A DNA stretch of 39,647 nucleotides from an uncultured Sunxiuqinia sp. (GTDB lineage: Bacteria; Bacteroidota; Bacteroidia; Bacteroidales; Prolixibacteraceae), in contig NZ_CANLZV010000023.1 in the NCBI RefSeq assembly GCF_947495665.1, forward strand, positions 1 to 39,647. Direction: 5' to 3'. The first letter of the stretch is position 1. Every line of letters begins with the position of its first letter. Both the position numbers and the translations under genes were made by a program. Positions 8,111-16,614 of the stretch are shown piece by piece. The notes under the pieces are model-generated. The model was not told the origin of the DNA. It saw nothing but the letters and a program-made list of their open reading frames with translations, and made no database searches.

Positions 8111-8494
8111 ATGGAAAAACTAAAAGATGCCGTTGTATGGGCCGAAATACCCGTCCTGAATTTTGACCGGGCCAAAGCCTTCTACTCCAGAATTTATGAT
8201 TATGACATGTACGAACAAATGATGGGCCACCACCGCATGGGCTTTCTGCCAATGGATCCGGACGCCCGCGGAGTTGGCGGAGCCATTGTTCAGGGGCAAG
8301 GCTATACACCAAGCGCATTGGGATCCAAAGTTTACCTGAACGCTGGCAATGACCTTAGCCTGGTGCTTAACCGGGTAAGCCTGGCCGGAGGGAAAGTCAT
8401 TCAGCCCAAAACAAAAATTACAGATGAAATTGGCTATTATGCCGTATTTGAAGACACCGAAGGCAACCATGTCTGCCTGCATTCCATGAACTAA
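8111..8494 (+). CDS. VOC-family (glyoxalase/dioxygenase fold) protein
   Basis: This 127-residue protein has the single-module VOC pattern: VVWAEIPVLNFDRAKAFYSRIYDYDM (beta-alpha with FDRAKAFY), then GGAIVQGQGYTPS, and a second half ending with GYYAVFEDTEGNHVCLHSM, matching the usual 'F-x-DPEGN-x-x-L' ending. VOC proteins include glyoxalase I, fosfomycin resistance enzymes and many uncharacterised metal-binding proteins. Only some typical metal ligand positions are obvious, so activity is not assigned. It is divergent from surE and about 570 bases ahead of the ROK gene. Its closeness to the glutathione genes is worth noting because some VOC enzymes use glutathione, but the distance argues against a single operon. 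Confidence 0.85.
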   Translation: MEKLKDAVVWAEIPVLNFDRAKAFYSRIYDYDMYEQMMGHHRMGFLPMDPDARGVGGAIVQGQGYTPSALGSKVYLNAGNDLSLVLNRVSLAGGKVIQPKTKITDEIGYYAVFEDTEGNHVCLHSMN

Positions 8495-9064
8495 ACGCAA
8501 CCCGCAGCAGCTAATTTAAATCTCTGAGCAGCGATGTGGTCCATCGGATCAATCATACGTCAATTCTTTAGAATGCCTGTCACTAATTAACCTCTAAATG
8601 AAAAAACGTGTGAAAGTCCTTGAAAAAAGTGACTAATAATAAACACAGGTTCATATAGCAAGATGAATTTTGAAGCATTCAAACTTTGTCTTGCTTTTCT
8701 TTCGAATGCATACTCCAACAAATAGTTTTTTCTTATCGGGGCAAGTTTAATGCTTCTTTCTCGAATTCATCCAACGCTCGTTTTTTCGGCCCCCTAGCGC
8801 TTACCCAACATCAAAAACATGAAATTAAGTTCATTATTAAACAAAACAAAAGCCCAGCGACCAAACAAAAAAAAGAGCATACTAAGTTCTTGAAGACACT
8901 GACAACAAACAACGTAACTCACAAAAAGATTTATTTGAACAATTTATAAAAACATAAAAATTTTCGATTAATTTTATCTATTTGTAAATTCGCAATTCAA
9001 ATTAATTGACTAGATTTACTTTCACTGAAAAGTAAACAATCAAACTAAAGTAACACCTAACAAC
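8495..9064 (+). other. 570-base intergenic region upstream of the ROK regulator
   Basis: No convincing gene is present. Arms AGCAAGA (8657-8663) and TCTTGCT (8689-8695) could form a weak hairpin after the VOC gene, followed by T-rich sequence. The right half is strongly A+T rich. It holds a near-consensus box TAAATTCG (about 8984-8991, one mismatch to TAnnTTTG) and, at 9015-9036, a clear dyad described separately. An 87-codon open frame at 8686-8949 begins with TTG, has low-complexity Lys/Asn/Thr-rich content and is not accepted. Confidence 0.6.
9015..9036. promoter_or_regulatory. Dyad operator candidate upstream of the ROK regulator
   Basis: The arms TTTACTTT (9015-9022) and AAAGTAAA (9029-9036) are perfectly complementary with a six-base spacer. 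ROK and NagC/Mlc-type repressors bind A+T-rich inverted repeats of this general size. The site lies 28 bases before the ROK start codon, where an autoregulatory operator would be expected. Its core (ACTTT, six bases, AAAGT) recurs upstream of the glutathione operon. Confidence 0.55.
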
Positions 9065-10303
9065 ATGGTTCTGCGAAAGAAAGAAGATACGGACAATATG
9101 CAAATAAGCGAGTTGAAACACTACAAACTGCGCATGCAGATTATTCGTTATCTCTATAAAAAATCGCCGCAGCCAGCTTCTTACCTCAGTAAGAAAACCC
9201 ATGTTAGTTTACCAACCGTTCGAGCTGTCTTGGATGAGCTGATTACTGAAAAAATTATATGTATTACGGGAATAGGCCCTTCCAAAGGAGGACGCCGCCC
9301 AATACTCTACAGTCTTTTATCTGAGGCTTATTACATTATGGCCGTAGAGGTTGGGCACCATAGAGCCAAGGCATCACTTTTCAATTGTCACAACAAAGAG
9401 GTAACAGAGATCCATGAGTACACCACCAATATTGATGATCCACATTTTTTAGAACATACTAAAGCTGTTTTCGATCAACTGCTGGTTCAATCGGGGTTAA
9501 AACAAAGCCAGATTGTTGCTTTAGGAGTAAGTATGCCTGGCTTAATCGACTCGGTGAATGGCATTAACAAAACCATTAAGGATCCAAAGGCACAAGCAGT
9601 AAAAGCCAGACTCTCGAAGCATTTTAACATCCCTATCTATATTGAAAATGACGCCCGGATGCAGGCCTTAGGTGAATCCGTTTTCGGAAAAGCCCAAAAA
9701 ACCAAAAACACACTTGTTCTGAACTGGCATTGGGGACTGGGGCTGGGCATGATTCTGGACGGACAAATTTACCAAGGAGCTAATGGTTCTGCTGGCGAAT
9801 TCAGCCACCTTCGGATAATACCGCAAGGAAAGCTTTGCTCCTGCGGGAAACAAGGATGCCTGCAAACCATCGCTTCCACACAAACGCTGCTGGACATGGC
9901 CAAGGCCGAAATAGCAAAAAAAACGCCCTCGCAACTAACCAGTAGTTACGCCAGCAAACCGGAAGAACTGGATGTAACCGCCATTACAAACTATGCTAAA
10001 AGAGGAGATGAGCTTTCCATCTCGCTCCTGCATCAATTGAGTTCCAATCTGGCATGGGGGCTTTCCATCCTCATCGAGCTTTACAACCCGGAATTGATTG
10101 TTTTAAACGGCCCCGTTACCCAAGCCGGAAAATACATTCTAATTCCCATTCAACAAGCATTAAATCAATACTGTCTGGATAACATTATTGAGAATATTCG
10201 AATTGAGATCTCCGAACTTGGAGAACATTCCGGACTCAAAGGAGTGGCAGTCATGGTGTTTCAAAAATTATTCCGCGACAAATCAACAGACTCGCATTAT
10301 TAA
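9065..10303 (+). CDS. ROK-family transcriptional regulator
   Basis: The 412-residue protein has an N-terminal winged-helix region (about 18-80; LSKKTHVSLPTVRAVLDELI is the recognition unit) followed by a ROK sugar-kinase-like domain. The ROK zinc motif is present: H248 with C258, C260 and C265 (HLRIIPQGKLCSCGKQGC). The catalytic-loop END at 194-196 is kept. However, the phosphate-binding DxGxT motif is changed to EVGHHR at 95-100 and the residue after GCL is Gln rather than Glu. This fits a repressor that may bind a ligand but is unlikely to phosphorylate it. Known relatives (NagC, Mlc, XylR) sense sugars; no sugar genes are nearby. Downstream is the glutathione/ABC operon on the same strand, so that is the likely target. 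Start 9065 is used; ATG at 9098 is an alternative. Confidence 0.92.
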   Translation: MVLRKKEDTDNMQISELKHYKLRMQIIRYLYKKSPQPASYLSKKTHVSLPTVRAVLDELITEKIICITGIGPSKGGRRPILYSLLSEAYYIMAVEVGHHRAKASLFNCHNKEVTEIHEYTTNIDDPHFLEHTKAVFDQLLVQSGLKQSQIVALGVSMPGLIDSVNGINKTIKDPKAQAVKARLSKHFNIPIYIENDARMQALGESVFGKAQKTKNTLVLNWHWGLGLGMILDGQIYQGANGSAGEFSHLRIIPQGKLCSCGKQGCLQTIASTQTLLDMAKAEIAKKTPSQLTSSYASKPEELDVTAITNYAKRGDELSISLLHQLSSNLAWGLSILIELYNPELIVLNGPVTQAGKYILIPIQQALNQYCLDNIIENIRIEISELGEHSGLKGVAVMVFQKLFRDKSTDSHY

Positions 10304-10417
10304 TGCCTAATTACTTCCCGCTAATTTTCCACAATTGTACGATTCTAGTTTCGCTTAACAGAAACAGGTTCAACGCCTCTGCGCGACAATAGAAACCAGA
10401 GGTAACTTCTTTTAACG

Positions 10418-10437
10418 ACACTTTATTAGCAAAGTGT
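10418..10437. promoter_or_regulatory. Second dyad with the same core, upstream of the glutathione operon
   Basis: Arms ACACTTT (10418-10424) and AAAGTGT (10431-10437) are perfectly complementary with a six-base spacer. The inner 16 bases share the pattern ACTTT, six bases, AAAGT with the dyad before the ROK gene, while the spacers differ, as expected for a protein-binding site. No T-run follows, so it is not a good terminator for the ROK gene. It lies about 80-100 bases upstream of the predicted transcript start. Confidence 0.45.
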
Positions 10438-10506
10438 GAACTTAGATTTTAGGTGCTTGTTTTCATATTCAATTACCTGACAAAACTTATTTCAATAGTT
10501 TATTTC

Positions 10507-10533
10507 TAATTTTGAGTGTTAGAAACACAGGAG
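10507..10533 (+). promoter_or_regulatory. -7 box and ribosome-binding site for the glutathione operon
   Basis: TAATTTTG at 10507-10514 matches TAnnTTTG exactly and predicts a start near 10521. AGGAG at 10529-10533 lies nine bases before the ATG at 10543, an unusually good Shine-Dalgarno sequence for this phylum. Together they favour the ATG at 10543 over an in-frame GTG at 10516, which would lie upstream of the predicted transcript start. No TTTG is found at the -33 position. Confidence 0.55.
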
Positions 10534-10542
10534 ACATACGAG

Positions 10543-11544
10543 ATGGAAAATTCAACTTACAATTTCACCCCACTTCCCGGATATGAAAACTTTGAGGCAA
10601 CCACTCAGATTATCATCGCTGAAATTCTCAGGCGCAAACTGCCTTTCGAGATCATTGATGCCGATAACAATTTGCTGGCGGTTACCTTCAACGATAAAGA
10701 ATACATCATTCATGAAGGGACCATTTCAGACGCAAACAGCCTGATTGCCTATTGGATTTCGAATGACAAGTGGATGACCCGCCAGTTTTTGAAACGGCAA
10801 AACATCCGGCAAGCCCAAGGAGTCTTGTTACTGCGAAATTATGCGGATCAGCAGCTTAGCGTCATCAACTTTCCGGCAGTGGTAAAACCCGCCAATACCG
10901 ATCATGGCATTGCTGTAAGCACCAACATCCAAACAACCGATGAGCTCAAAAAAGCCATAGAACATGCATTTCAGTATTCCGATAAAGTGATCGTGGAAGA
11001 GTTCTTTTCCGGCTGGGAATACCGTTTCCTGGTTATTGACAGCGAGGTACGCGCCATAGCCTATCGCGAACCAGCCAATGTATCAGGCGATGGGCAGCAT
11101 ACCATCCGACAATTGGTTGAATTAAAAAATAAAGGCAGGGGAACCGATTACCGGCATCCGTTGTTAAAGATTACGATTGACGACGAAGTGCTCCGACACC
11201 TCAAAGCATCATCACTGAATCCGGACAGCATTTTGAAACCGGGAGAGAAAGTGTATTTACGCAAGAATTCAAATTTAAGTACGGGCGGCGATAGCATTGA
11301 TGTTACTGACAATATGCCGGACTTTTACAAACAAGTAGCTATCCGCGCAGCACAAGCCGGAGGCCTCAACATTGCCGGCATTGATATCATTATTCAGGCA
11401 ATTGATCAAACGCCATCTCCTGAAAACTACATTGTAGTCGAACTTAATGCGCCAGCCATGCTCTCGATGCACGATTTTCCCTACATCGGCAAAAACCGAC
11501 AGGTAGAAAAATACGTCCTCGACAGCATTCTGAATTCAAAATAA
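10543..11544 (+). CDS. GshF-type ATP-grasp ligase, free-standing (glutathione synthase-like)
   Basis: The 333-residue protein closely resembles the C-terminal ATP-grasp half of the bifunctional GshF/GshAB protein, which adds glycine to gamma-glutamylcysteine. Recognisable stretches are AVVKPANTDHGIAVS (K115), VIVEEFFSGWEYRFLVID (150-166), REPANVSGDGQHTIRQLVE, YLRKNSNLSTGGDSIDVTD (238-256) and the metal-binding ELNAPA (300-305). The GshA-like N-terminal half of GshF is missing; instead a separate plant-type GshA follows 81 bases later. Related ATP-grasp domains also occur in cyanophycin synthetases, but no ligase domain of the Mur type is attached here. The likely role is glutathione (or a related gamma-glutamyl tripeptide) synthesis in the cytoplasm. 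Start chosen by the AGGAG ribosome-binding site. Confidence 0.85.
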   Translation: MENSTYNFTPLPGYENFEATTQIIIAEILRRKLPFEIIDADNNLLAVTFNDKEYIIHEGTISDANSLIAYWISNDKWMTRQFLKRQNIRQAQGVLLLRNYADQQLSVINFPAVVKPANTDHGIAVSTNIQTTDELKKAIEHAFQYSDKVIVEEFFSGWEYRFLVIDSEVRAIAYREPANVSGDGQHTIRQLVELKNKGRGTDYRHPLLKITIDDEVLRHLKASSLNPDSILKPGEKVYLRKNSNLSTGGDSIDVTDNMPDFYKQVAIRAAQAGGLNIAGIDIIIQAIDQTPSPENYIVVELNAPAMLSMHDFPYIGKNRQVEKYVLDSILNSK

Positions 11545-11625
11545 ATGGCACTTGCCCGTTTAAGCGGACAAGGAAAATCAACAGGAGCATGACATTGCCG
11601 GCTCCCATTAATTATTCATGGTACC

Positions 11626-12996
11626 ATGACGAAAATCGAGAAACAACAAGAAATACTCCATAAATCACAGCTGGTTGCTTATTTTGAGCGGGGAAACAAA
11701 CCCCCGGAAAACTGGGGAATTGGAACTGAGCACGAAAAATTTCTCTACGATCAAAGTTCTTTAAAACGGTTGGACTACGCCTCTGAAACGGGCATCCGCA
11801 CCATTTTAAAACACATGCAGCAAAATGGCTGGCAGCCAATCATGGAGCAAGACAACATCATCGGGCTCAGCCAAAATGGCGCATCAATCACCTTGGAACC
11901 CGGAGGCCAGTTTGAGCTTTCGGGCAAAAATTTCAAAACCATTCACCATACCTTCATTGAAACCAAAAAGCATTTTGAAGAGCTAAAAACCATCTGCCAG
12001 AAATTCGGTTTTTTCAGCCTTCCCATGGGAGTCGATCCTTTATGGCAGGTCGATGAGCTTCCCTGGATGCCCAAGTCCCGCTATGTAATCATGCGAAACT
12101 ACATGCCCACCAAGGGAAAGCTGGGACTGGATATGATGACCAATACAGCAACAATTCAGGTAAACCTGGATTACGCCAGCGAGGCAGATATGATCCAGAA
12201 AATGCGCATTGCACAAGCCTTACAGCCCATTGCAACAGCCATTTTTGCCAACTCCCCTTTTTCCGGAGGAAAACCCAACGGGTATTTAAGTTATCGTACC
12301 CAAATCTGGAATGATACGGATCCGGATCGCTGTGGCTTTTTGCCCTTCATTTTTGATGAAGGCTTCGGGTTCGAGCGCTGGGTCGACTACTTATTGAATG
12401 TCCCCATGTTTTTTATTTATCGCGACCAGGAATTTCTGCCTGCTCATGGAATGACCTTTAAGGATTTTTTGGATGGGAAACACGCACTAAAGCCCACCAT
12501 CAACGATTGGGAAGTGCATGCCTCCACGGTATTCCCCGATGTACGTCTCAAACAGTTTATTGAAATGCGCGGAGCCGATGCAAGCTGTGTCAATCACATT
12601 GCAGCACTTTCAGCCTTCTGGGTTGGCTTGCTATATGACGAACAAAGCCGAAACGAAGCTTATGAGCTCATCTCAAAATGGACTGTCGAAGACATACAGG
12701 CCATCCGGGCTCAGGTACCTAAAGCCGGACTAAATGCGTCCTCTGGTAACATCCATGTGGGGCAAACGGCCAAGCATTTATACCAGCTTGCACTGGACGG
12801 ACTCACCCGCCGATCGCAACTGTGCGGCTCCGAAGATGAAAGCCAATACCTCAACCCTGTACGTGACATTACCGCTAGCGGTATCACTCAAGCCGAAAGG
12901 TTATTGCAGCGCTATCATACCGTGTATCACGAAGATGTAAGGGAGTTGCTATACACCTGGCAAAAGTTGCAGTTACAGAGTTGTCCCAAGAAATAA
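11626..12996 (+). CDS. gshA: Glutamate-cysteine ligase, plant/alphaproteobacterial type
   Basis: This 456-residue enzyme joins glutamate and cysteine through the gamma-carboxyl, the first step of glutathione synthesis. It matches the plant and alphaproteobacterial class (GCS2 family), not the E. coli class: WGIGTEHEKF (30-39), SITLEPGGQFELSG (87-100), RYVIMRNYMPTKGKLGLDMM (152-171), TIQVNLDYASEADMI (176-190), QPIATAIFANSPFSGGKPNGY (200-220) and FIFDEGFGFERWVDYLL. The glutamate-rich segments GTEHE and EPGGQFE hold the expected metal and ATP ligands. It sits between the ATP-grasp ligase and the ABC exporter genes on one strand with gaps of 81 and 58 bases. Combining this class with a GshF-type second enzyme is unusual. 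Confidence 0.93.
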   Translation: MTKIEKQQEILHKSQLVAYFERGNKPPENWGIGTEHEKFLYDQSSLKRLDYASETGIRTILKHMQQNGWQPIMEQDNIIGLSQNGASITLEPGGQFELSGKNFKTIHHTFIETKKHFEELKTICQKFGFFSLPMGVDPLWQVDELPWMPKSRYVIMRNYMPTKGKLGLDMMTNTATIQVNLDYASEADMIQKMRIAQALQPIATAIFANSPFSGGKPNGYLSYRTQIWNDTDPDRCGFLPFIFDEGFGFERWVDYLLNVPMFFIYRDQEFLPAHGMTFKDFLDGKHALKPTINDWEVHASTVFPDVRLKQFIEMRGADASCVNHIAALSAFWVGLLYDEQSRNEAYELISKWTVEDIQAIRAQVPKAGLNASSGNIHVGQTAKHLYQLALDGLTRRSQLCGSEDESQYLNPVRDITASGITQAERLLQRYHTVYHEDVRELLYTWQKLQLQSCPKK

Positions 12997-13054
12997 AAAA
13001 ATACTGATCTGTAGTCGGAACAATCCGGCAGATACAAAAGCATATAAACAAAGC

Positions 13055-14800
13055 ATGTTTTCAAAACTAAAGTTCTTAATCAACTACATGCACCAATATC
13101 GTTGGTGGTATACCGGAGGAATTTTCTTCCTGGCCCTTACCGTCTGGATATCGGTTTCCATTCCCGAATACATTCAACAGGCTATCGACCTTATTGCCAC
13201 AGGACGTTCAGGCAACGAAACAGCCTTCAACACCAATGTAATGATTATTGTTGGGCTGGCTGTAAGTTTGATTATCGTACGCTCGCTCTCCCGCATTCTG
13301 ATTTTCATTCCCGCGCGGCTAATTGAAAAACAACTAAAAGGCGAGCTTTTTAAAAAGTTAGCCTCCTTCGGAAAAGATTATTACGATGAAAATGCCACGG
13401 GAAGCATTATCTCCCGCATTAATAACGACATCAACGGAGTGCGAATGATTACTGGATTTGGCTTTTTACAGATTGGCAACATCCTGTTTTCTTTATCGCT
13501 TACCCCATACAAAATGTGGCAACTCTCCCCCATCCTCACCTTATACTGCATCATTCCGATGGTAGTTATTTTTGTGGTAGTGCGTATCGGGATGGCCGTG
13601 ATGGTGAAAAACACCCGGCGGCAAATGAATATTCTTCAAAAGCTCTCCGGAAAAACCATTTCTTTTCTGTCGGGAAACAGCGTCATCAAAAGCTACAACA
13701 TTTATGACTATGCCGAGCAGGAAGTTCAAAAAGAAAACGTTTCGCTGTTTGAAGCGACCCTGAAAATCACCTGGATTCGCTCTTTTATTATGCCCCTGCT
13801 TGCTAACCTTGGACAGATTCTCAAAATTGTAGTTCTGCTGGTTGGCGGAATGTACGTCATCAACGGGGAATTCACCATTGGAGAACTGACAGCTTACATC
13901 GCTTATGCAGCGCTGCTAAGCCATCCCATTATGGGGCTGGGCTGGGTGCTCACTATTTTCCAGCAAGGCTTTGTTGGTATAAGCAGTCTACAAACCATCA
14001 GAGATCGCCAAGGTCCCGATGAACAGCGTCAGTTGCTTCCTCAACAGGAAAAAGAGCAACTATTCCAATCGGGCATCGAGGTTAAAAACTTAAGTTTTAC
14101 CTACCACAACGGCAACCGCCCCGCCTTGCAAAACATCTCCTTTTCCATCAATCCCGGACAGGTTGTTGGAATCACCGGGCAGGTTGGCTCCGGCAAAACA
14201 ACCCTAATCAATTGTTTGAACGGTTATTTGCGTCCGGAAAAAGGCATGATTTATTTTGGCAAAAACGATGCTGCCGAGCTTAAAAGTGAAGTAATCCGGT
14301 CGGCCGTCCGTACCGTTAGTCAGGAAGTTTTCCTTTTTTCTGACAGCATTGAAAACAACATTGCCTTTGGAGCGTCTCAAGCTGCAAAACGAAATAATTT
14401 CGATGAAGTTATTTATAAAAGTGCATTTGCCGATGAACTGGCCCGTTTCACGCACCGCGAAAAAACATTGGTAGGCGAAAAAGGAATCATGCTTTCCGGC
14501 GGTCAAAAACAACGAATAAGCCTGGCCCGAGCACTCTATACACCTTGCAACCTGCTTATTCTCGATGATGTTTTTTCTGCTGTTGACACCGACACCGAAC
14601 GGTTTCTGATCAAACAAATCTTTGAACAACGAACAGCTCAAAGCCTGGTTGTCATCTCAAACCGGATCAGCGTACTGGAAAAAACAGACTTTACGCTGGT
14701 GCTTGAAGACGGACAGATGGCTGCCAAAGGAACCCATCAGGAACTCCAGAATCAGTCAGACTTCTATCGGGAAATACTGAATCTGCAACAGGAAAGCTAA
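13055..14800 (+). CDS. ABC half-exporter with degenerate catalytic site (MdlA-like subunit)
   Basis: The 581-residue protein is a fused membrane/ATPase half-transporter: six membrane helices in about 1-310, then an ATP-binding domain at about 340-575. Walker A is GQVGSGKT (375-382), the Q-loop is VSQEVFLF, the signature is a normal LSGGQ (480-484). The Walker B catalytic Glu is replaced by Asp (ILDD, D505) and the switch His is replaced by Asn (ISNR, N536). These are the changes typical of the degenerate partner in heterodimeric exporters such as TM287/288, BmrCD and MdlAB. The partner is the next gene, 24 bases downstream. Position after gshA suggests export of glutathione, a precursor or a conjugate, by analogy to CydDC, but this is inference; lipid or drug export is equally possible from the family. 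Confidence 0.92.
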   Translation: MFSKLKFLINYMHQYRWWYTGGIFFLALTVWISVSIPEYIQQAIDLIATGRSGNETAFNTNVMIIVGLAVSLIIVRSLSRILIFIPARLIEKQLKGELFKKLASFGKDYYDENATGSIISRINNDINGVRMITGFGFLQIGNILFSLSLTPYKMWQLSPILTLYCIIPMVVIFVVVRIGMAVMVKNTRRQMNILQKLSGKTISFLSGNSVIKSYNIYDYAEQEVQKENVSLFEATLKITWIRSFIMPLLANLGQILKIVVLLVGGMYVINGEFTIGELTAYIAYAALLSHPIMGLGWVLTIFQQGFVGISSLQTIRDRQGPDEQRQLLPQQEKEQLFQSGIEVKNLSFTYHNGNRPALQNISFSINPGQVVGITGQVGSGKTTLINCLNGYLRPEKGMIYFGKNDAAELKSEVIRSAVRTVSQEVFLFSDSIENNIAFGASQAAKRNNFDEVIYKSAFADELARFTHREKTLVGEKGIMLSGGQKQRISLARALYTPCNLLILDDVFSAVDTDTERFLIKQIFEQRTAQSLVVISNRISVLEKTDFTLVLEDGQMAAKGTHQELQNQSDFYREILNLQQES

Positions 14801-14824
14801 TAAAAAAACGACAACTCAAGCGCA

Positions 14825-16609
14825 ATGATAAACGCAACTCAAAAAATATTAAAAACAAAAGACTGGCAATTGCTTCGGCGATTTGGACGCTATTTTATTC
14901 CCCATAAAAAATGGCTTTTCTTTAGTATTGCGTCCATCCCAATTACGACAACTGCTGGCATTCTGTTTTTATGGCTGGTCGAAAATATTGTAGACAACTA
15001 CATTGTGCCGGGCAATAAAGAAGGACTGCTCCTGCAGATTATTCTGCTGGCTGGGGTCCTCATCCTCAACCTGCTTTTTGACGGAATTTACAGCTATTCG
15101 TTTTCCAAATCAGGCGGGCTGGCCATTGTCGACGTTCGAAAAAAACTATTTGGTAAATCCCTGCGTTTTCCATTAAGCTATTTCGATAAAAAACCAATCG
15201 GAGTAACCCTTTCGCGCCTAACCAGCGATATGGAATCCATCTCTGAATCCTTCGCTGCCGGTATCCTTGGCCTGCTGGCCGACAGCATCAAAACACTGGC
15301 GCTGGTCGGTTACCTGTTCTATCTCAACTGGCGCCTTACCTTGGTGTTACTGTTGGTTGTGCCTGTCATTATTCTGGTCATGCGTTATCTTCGCAAAAAA
15401 ATAAGAGCAGCCTACAACAGTTCGCGCTCCAGCCTGGCCAAGTCTGCGGCTTATTTGCAGGAAGCGCTGAACGGCATGAAAACCATTCAACTTTATGCTG
15501 CGGAAGAGGAAGCTCTAAACAAATATGACCAGCTGAACAAGCAATATTGCGATGCGCAAAACAAGTCGAATGTATACGACTCGGCTTTATATTCATTGGT
15601 TGAAGGCATCACCTCCATTGCCACGGCTTTGGTCATTTGGTATGGGGCCATTCAAATCTGGGACTTCGGCTTCACCATGGGGGTGCTGATTGTGTTTGTC
15701 ACAACCCTCGAACGGCTTTTTGTTCCTGTCAAACAGTTTGCCCAGCAAATTTCAACGATCCAGCGAGCCTTGTCGGCCCTGGAGCACATCAATGAATTAT
15801 TTGAGCAGCAAGTGGAAGATCCCTCAGAAGACCGCAGCCAGGCAAAACCACAAGCCCTGCCACTCCACGAAATCGAATTCAACAATGTTTCCTTTCGGTA
15901 TTCTGAAGATACGCCGGATGTTTTAAAAAACATCTCCTTCAAACTTCGAAAAGGCGACCGCCTGGCCTTGGTAGGCACAACGGGCTCCGGTAAATCAACC
16001 ATCATTAAACTGTTGGCCAAAACCTACACCGGCTATCGCGGATCCATCAAAATCAACGGTATTGAATTGACAGAACTGCCTCTGGCGCAAATTCGCGAAA
16101 CCATATCGGTTATGCAACAAGATATTTTCATGTTCAACAATACCATCGAATTCAACATTTCGTTGGGGCGCGAATCCATTTCACAGGAGGATGTCAAGCA
16201 GGCGGCTTCCTTCGTTTTTGCCAACCATTTTATTCACCAGCTGCCCGGAGGCTACCAGTTTGTGATTCAAGACAACGGAGACAACCTTTCGAAAGGACAG
16301 GCCCAGCTCATTTCGTTTGCACGGGCCATTTGCAGCAACAGCGAATTGATTATTCTGGATGAAGCAACCAGCGCAGTAGACTCCTTAACGGAACAGTACA
16401 TTCAGCAGGCCATCGCCAATATTTTCTCGTTAAAAACAGTGATTGCCGTAGCTCACCGACTCAGCACCATCAAAAATTCGGACCTGATTCTTGTTTTAGA
16501 AGACGGACAAATTATTGAACGAGGAAACCACGAGGAACTTCAAAAGCAAGGCGGAAAATACGCGCAATTACTGCATCAGTTTGAAGAGGAAAATAAAGGT
16601 GTTGAATAA
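14825..16609 (+). CDS. ABC half-exporter with consensus catalytic site (MdlB-like subunit)
   Basis: The 594-residue protein has six membrane helices in about 25-310 and an ATPase domain from about 350. Walker A is GTTGSGKS (384-391), Walker B is complete with the catalytic Glu (LDEATSAVD, E513) and the switch His is kept (AHRLS, H544). The signature motif is altered to LSKGQ (488-492). In a head-to-tail dimer, this subunit's intact Walker site pairs with the normal LSGGQ of the preceding subunit to make one working ATP site. Its altered signature pairs with the first subunit's Asp/Asn site to make the inactive one. This fits an obligate heterodimer. It is the last gene of the glutathione operon; only five bases separate it from the convergent EamA gene, with no obvious terminator. 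Confidence 0.92.
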   Translation: MINATQKILKTKDWQLLRRFGRYFIPHKKWLFFSIASIPITTTAGILFLWLVENIVDNYIVPGNKEGLLLQIILLAGVLILNLLFDGIYSYSFSKSGGLAIVDVRKKLFGKSLRFPLSYFDKKPIGVTLSRLTSDMESISESFAAGILGLLADSIKTLALVGYLFYLNWRLTLVLLLVVPVIILVMRYLRKKIRAAYNSSRSSLAKSAAYLQEALNGMKTIQLYAAEEEALNKYDQLNKQYCDAQNKSNVYDSALYSLVEGITSIATALVIWYGAIQIWDFGFTMGVLIVFVTTLERLFVPVKQFAQQISTIQRALSALEHINELFEQQVEDPSEDRSQAKPQALPLHEIEFNNVSFRYSEDTPDVLKNISFKLRKGDRLALVGTTGSGKSTIIKLLAKTYTGYRGSIKINGIELTELPLAQIRETISVMQQDIFMFNNTIEFNISLGRESISQEDVKQAASFVFANHFIHQLPGGYQFVIQDNGDNLSKGQAQLISFARAICSNSELIILDEATSAVDSLTEQYIQQAIANIFSLKTVIAVAHRLSTIKNSDLILVLEDGQIIERGNHEELQKQGGKYAQLLHQFEEENKGVE

Positions 16610-16614
16610 GAGCA

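Noticed and set aside
8686-8949. 87-codon open frame in the gap before the ROK gene
   Set aside because: It begins with TTG, is rich in low-complexity Lys/Asn/Thr, has no recognisable domain and lies in an A+T-rich promoter region.
10516-10542. GTG start adding nine residues to the ATP-grasp ligase
   Set aside because: It is upstream of the predicted transcript start and the AGGAG ribosome-binding site points to the ATG at 10543.
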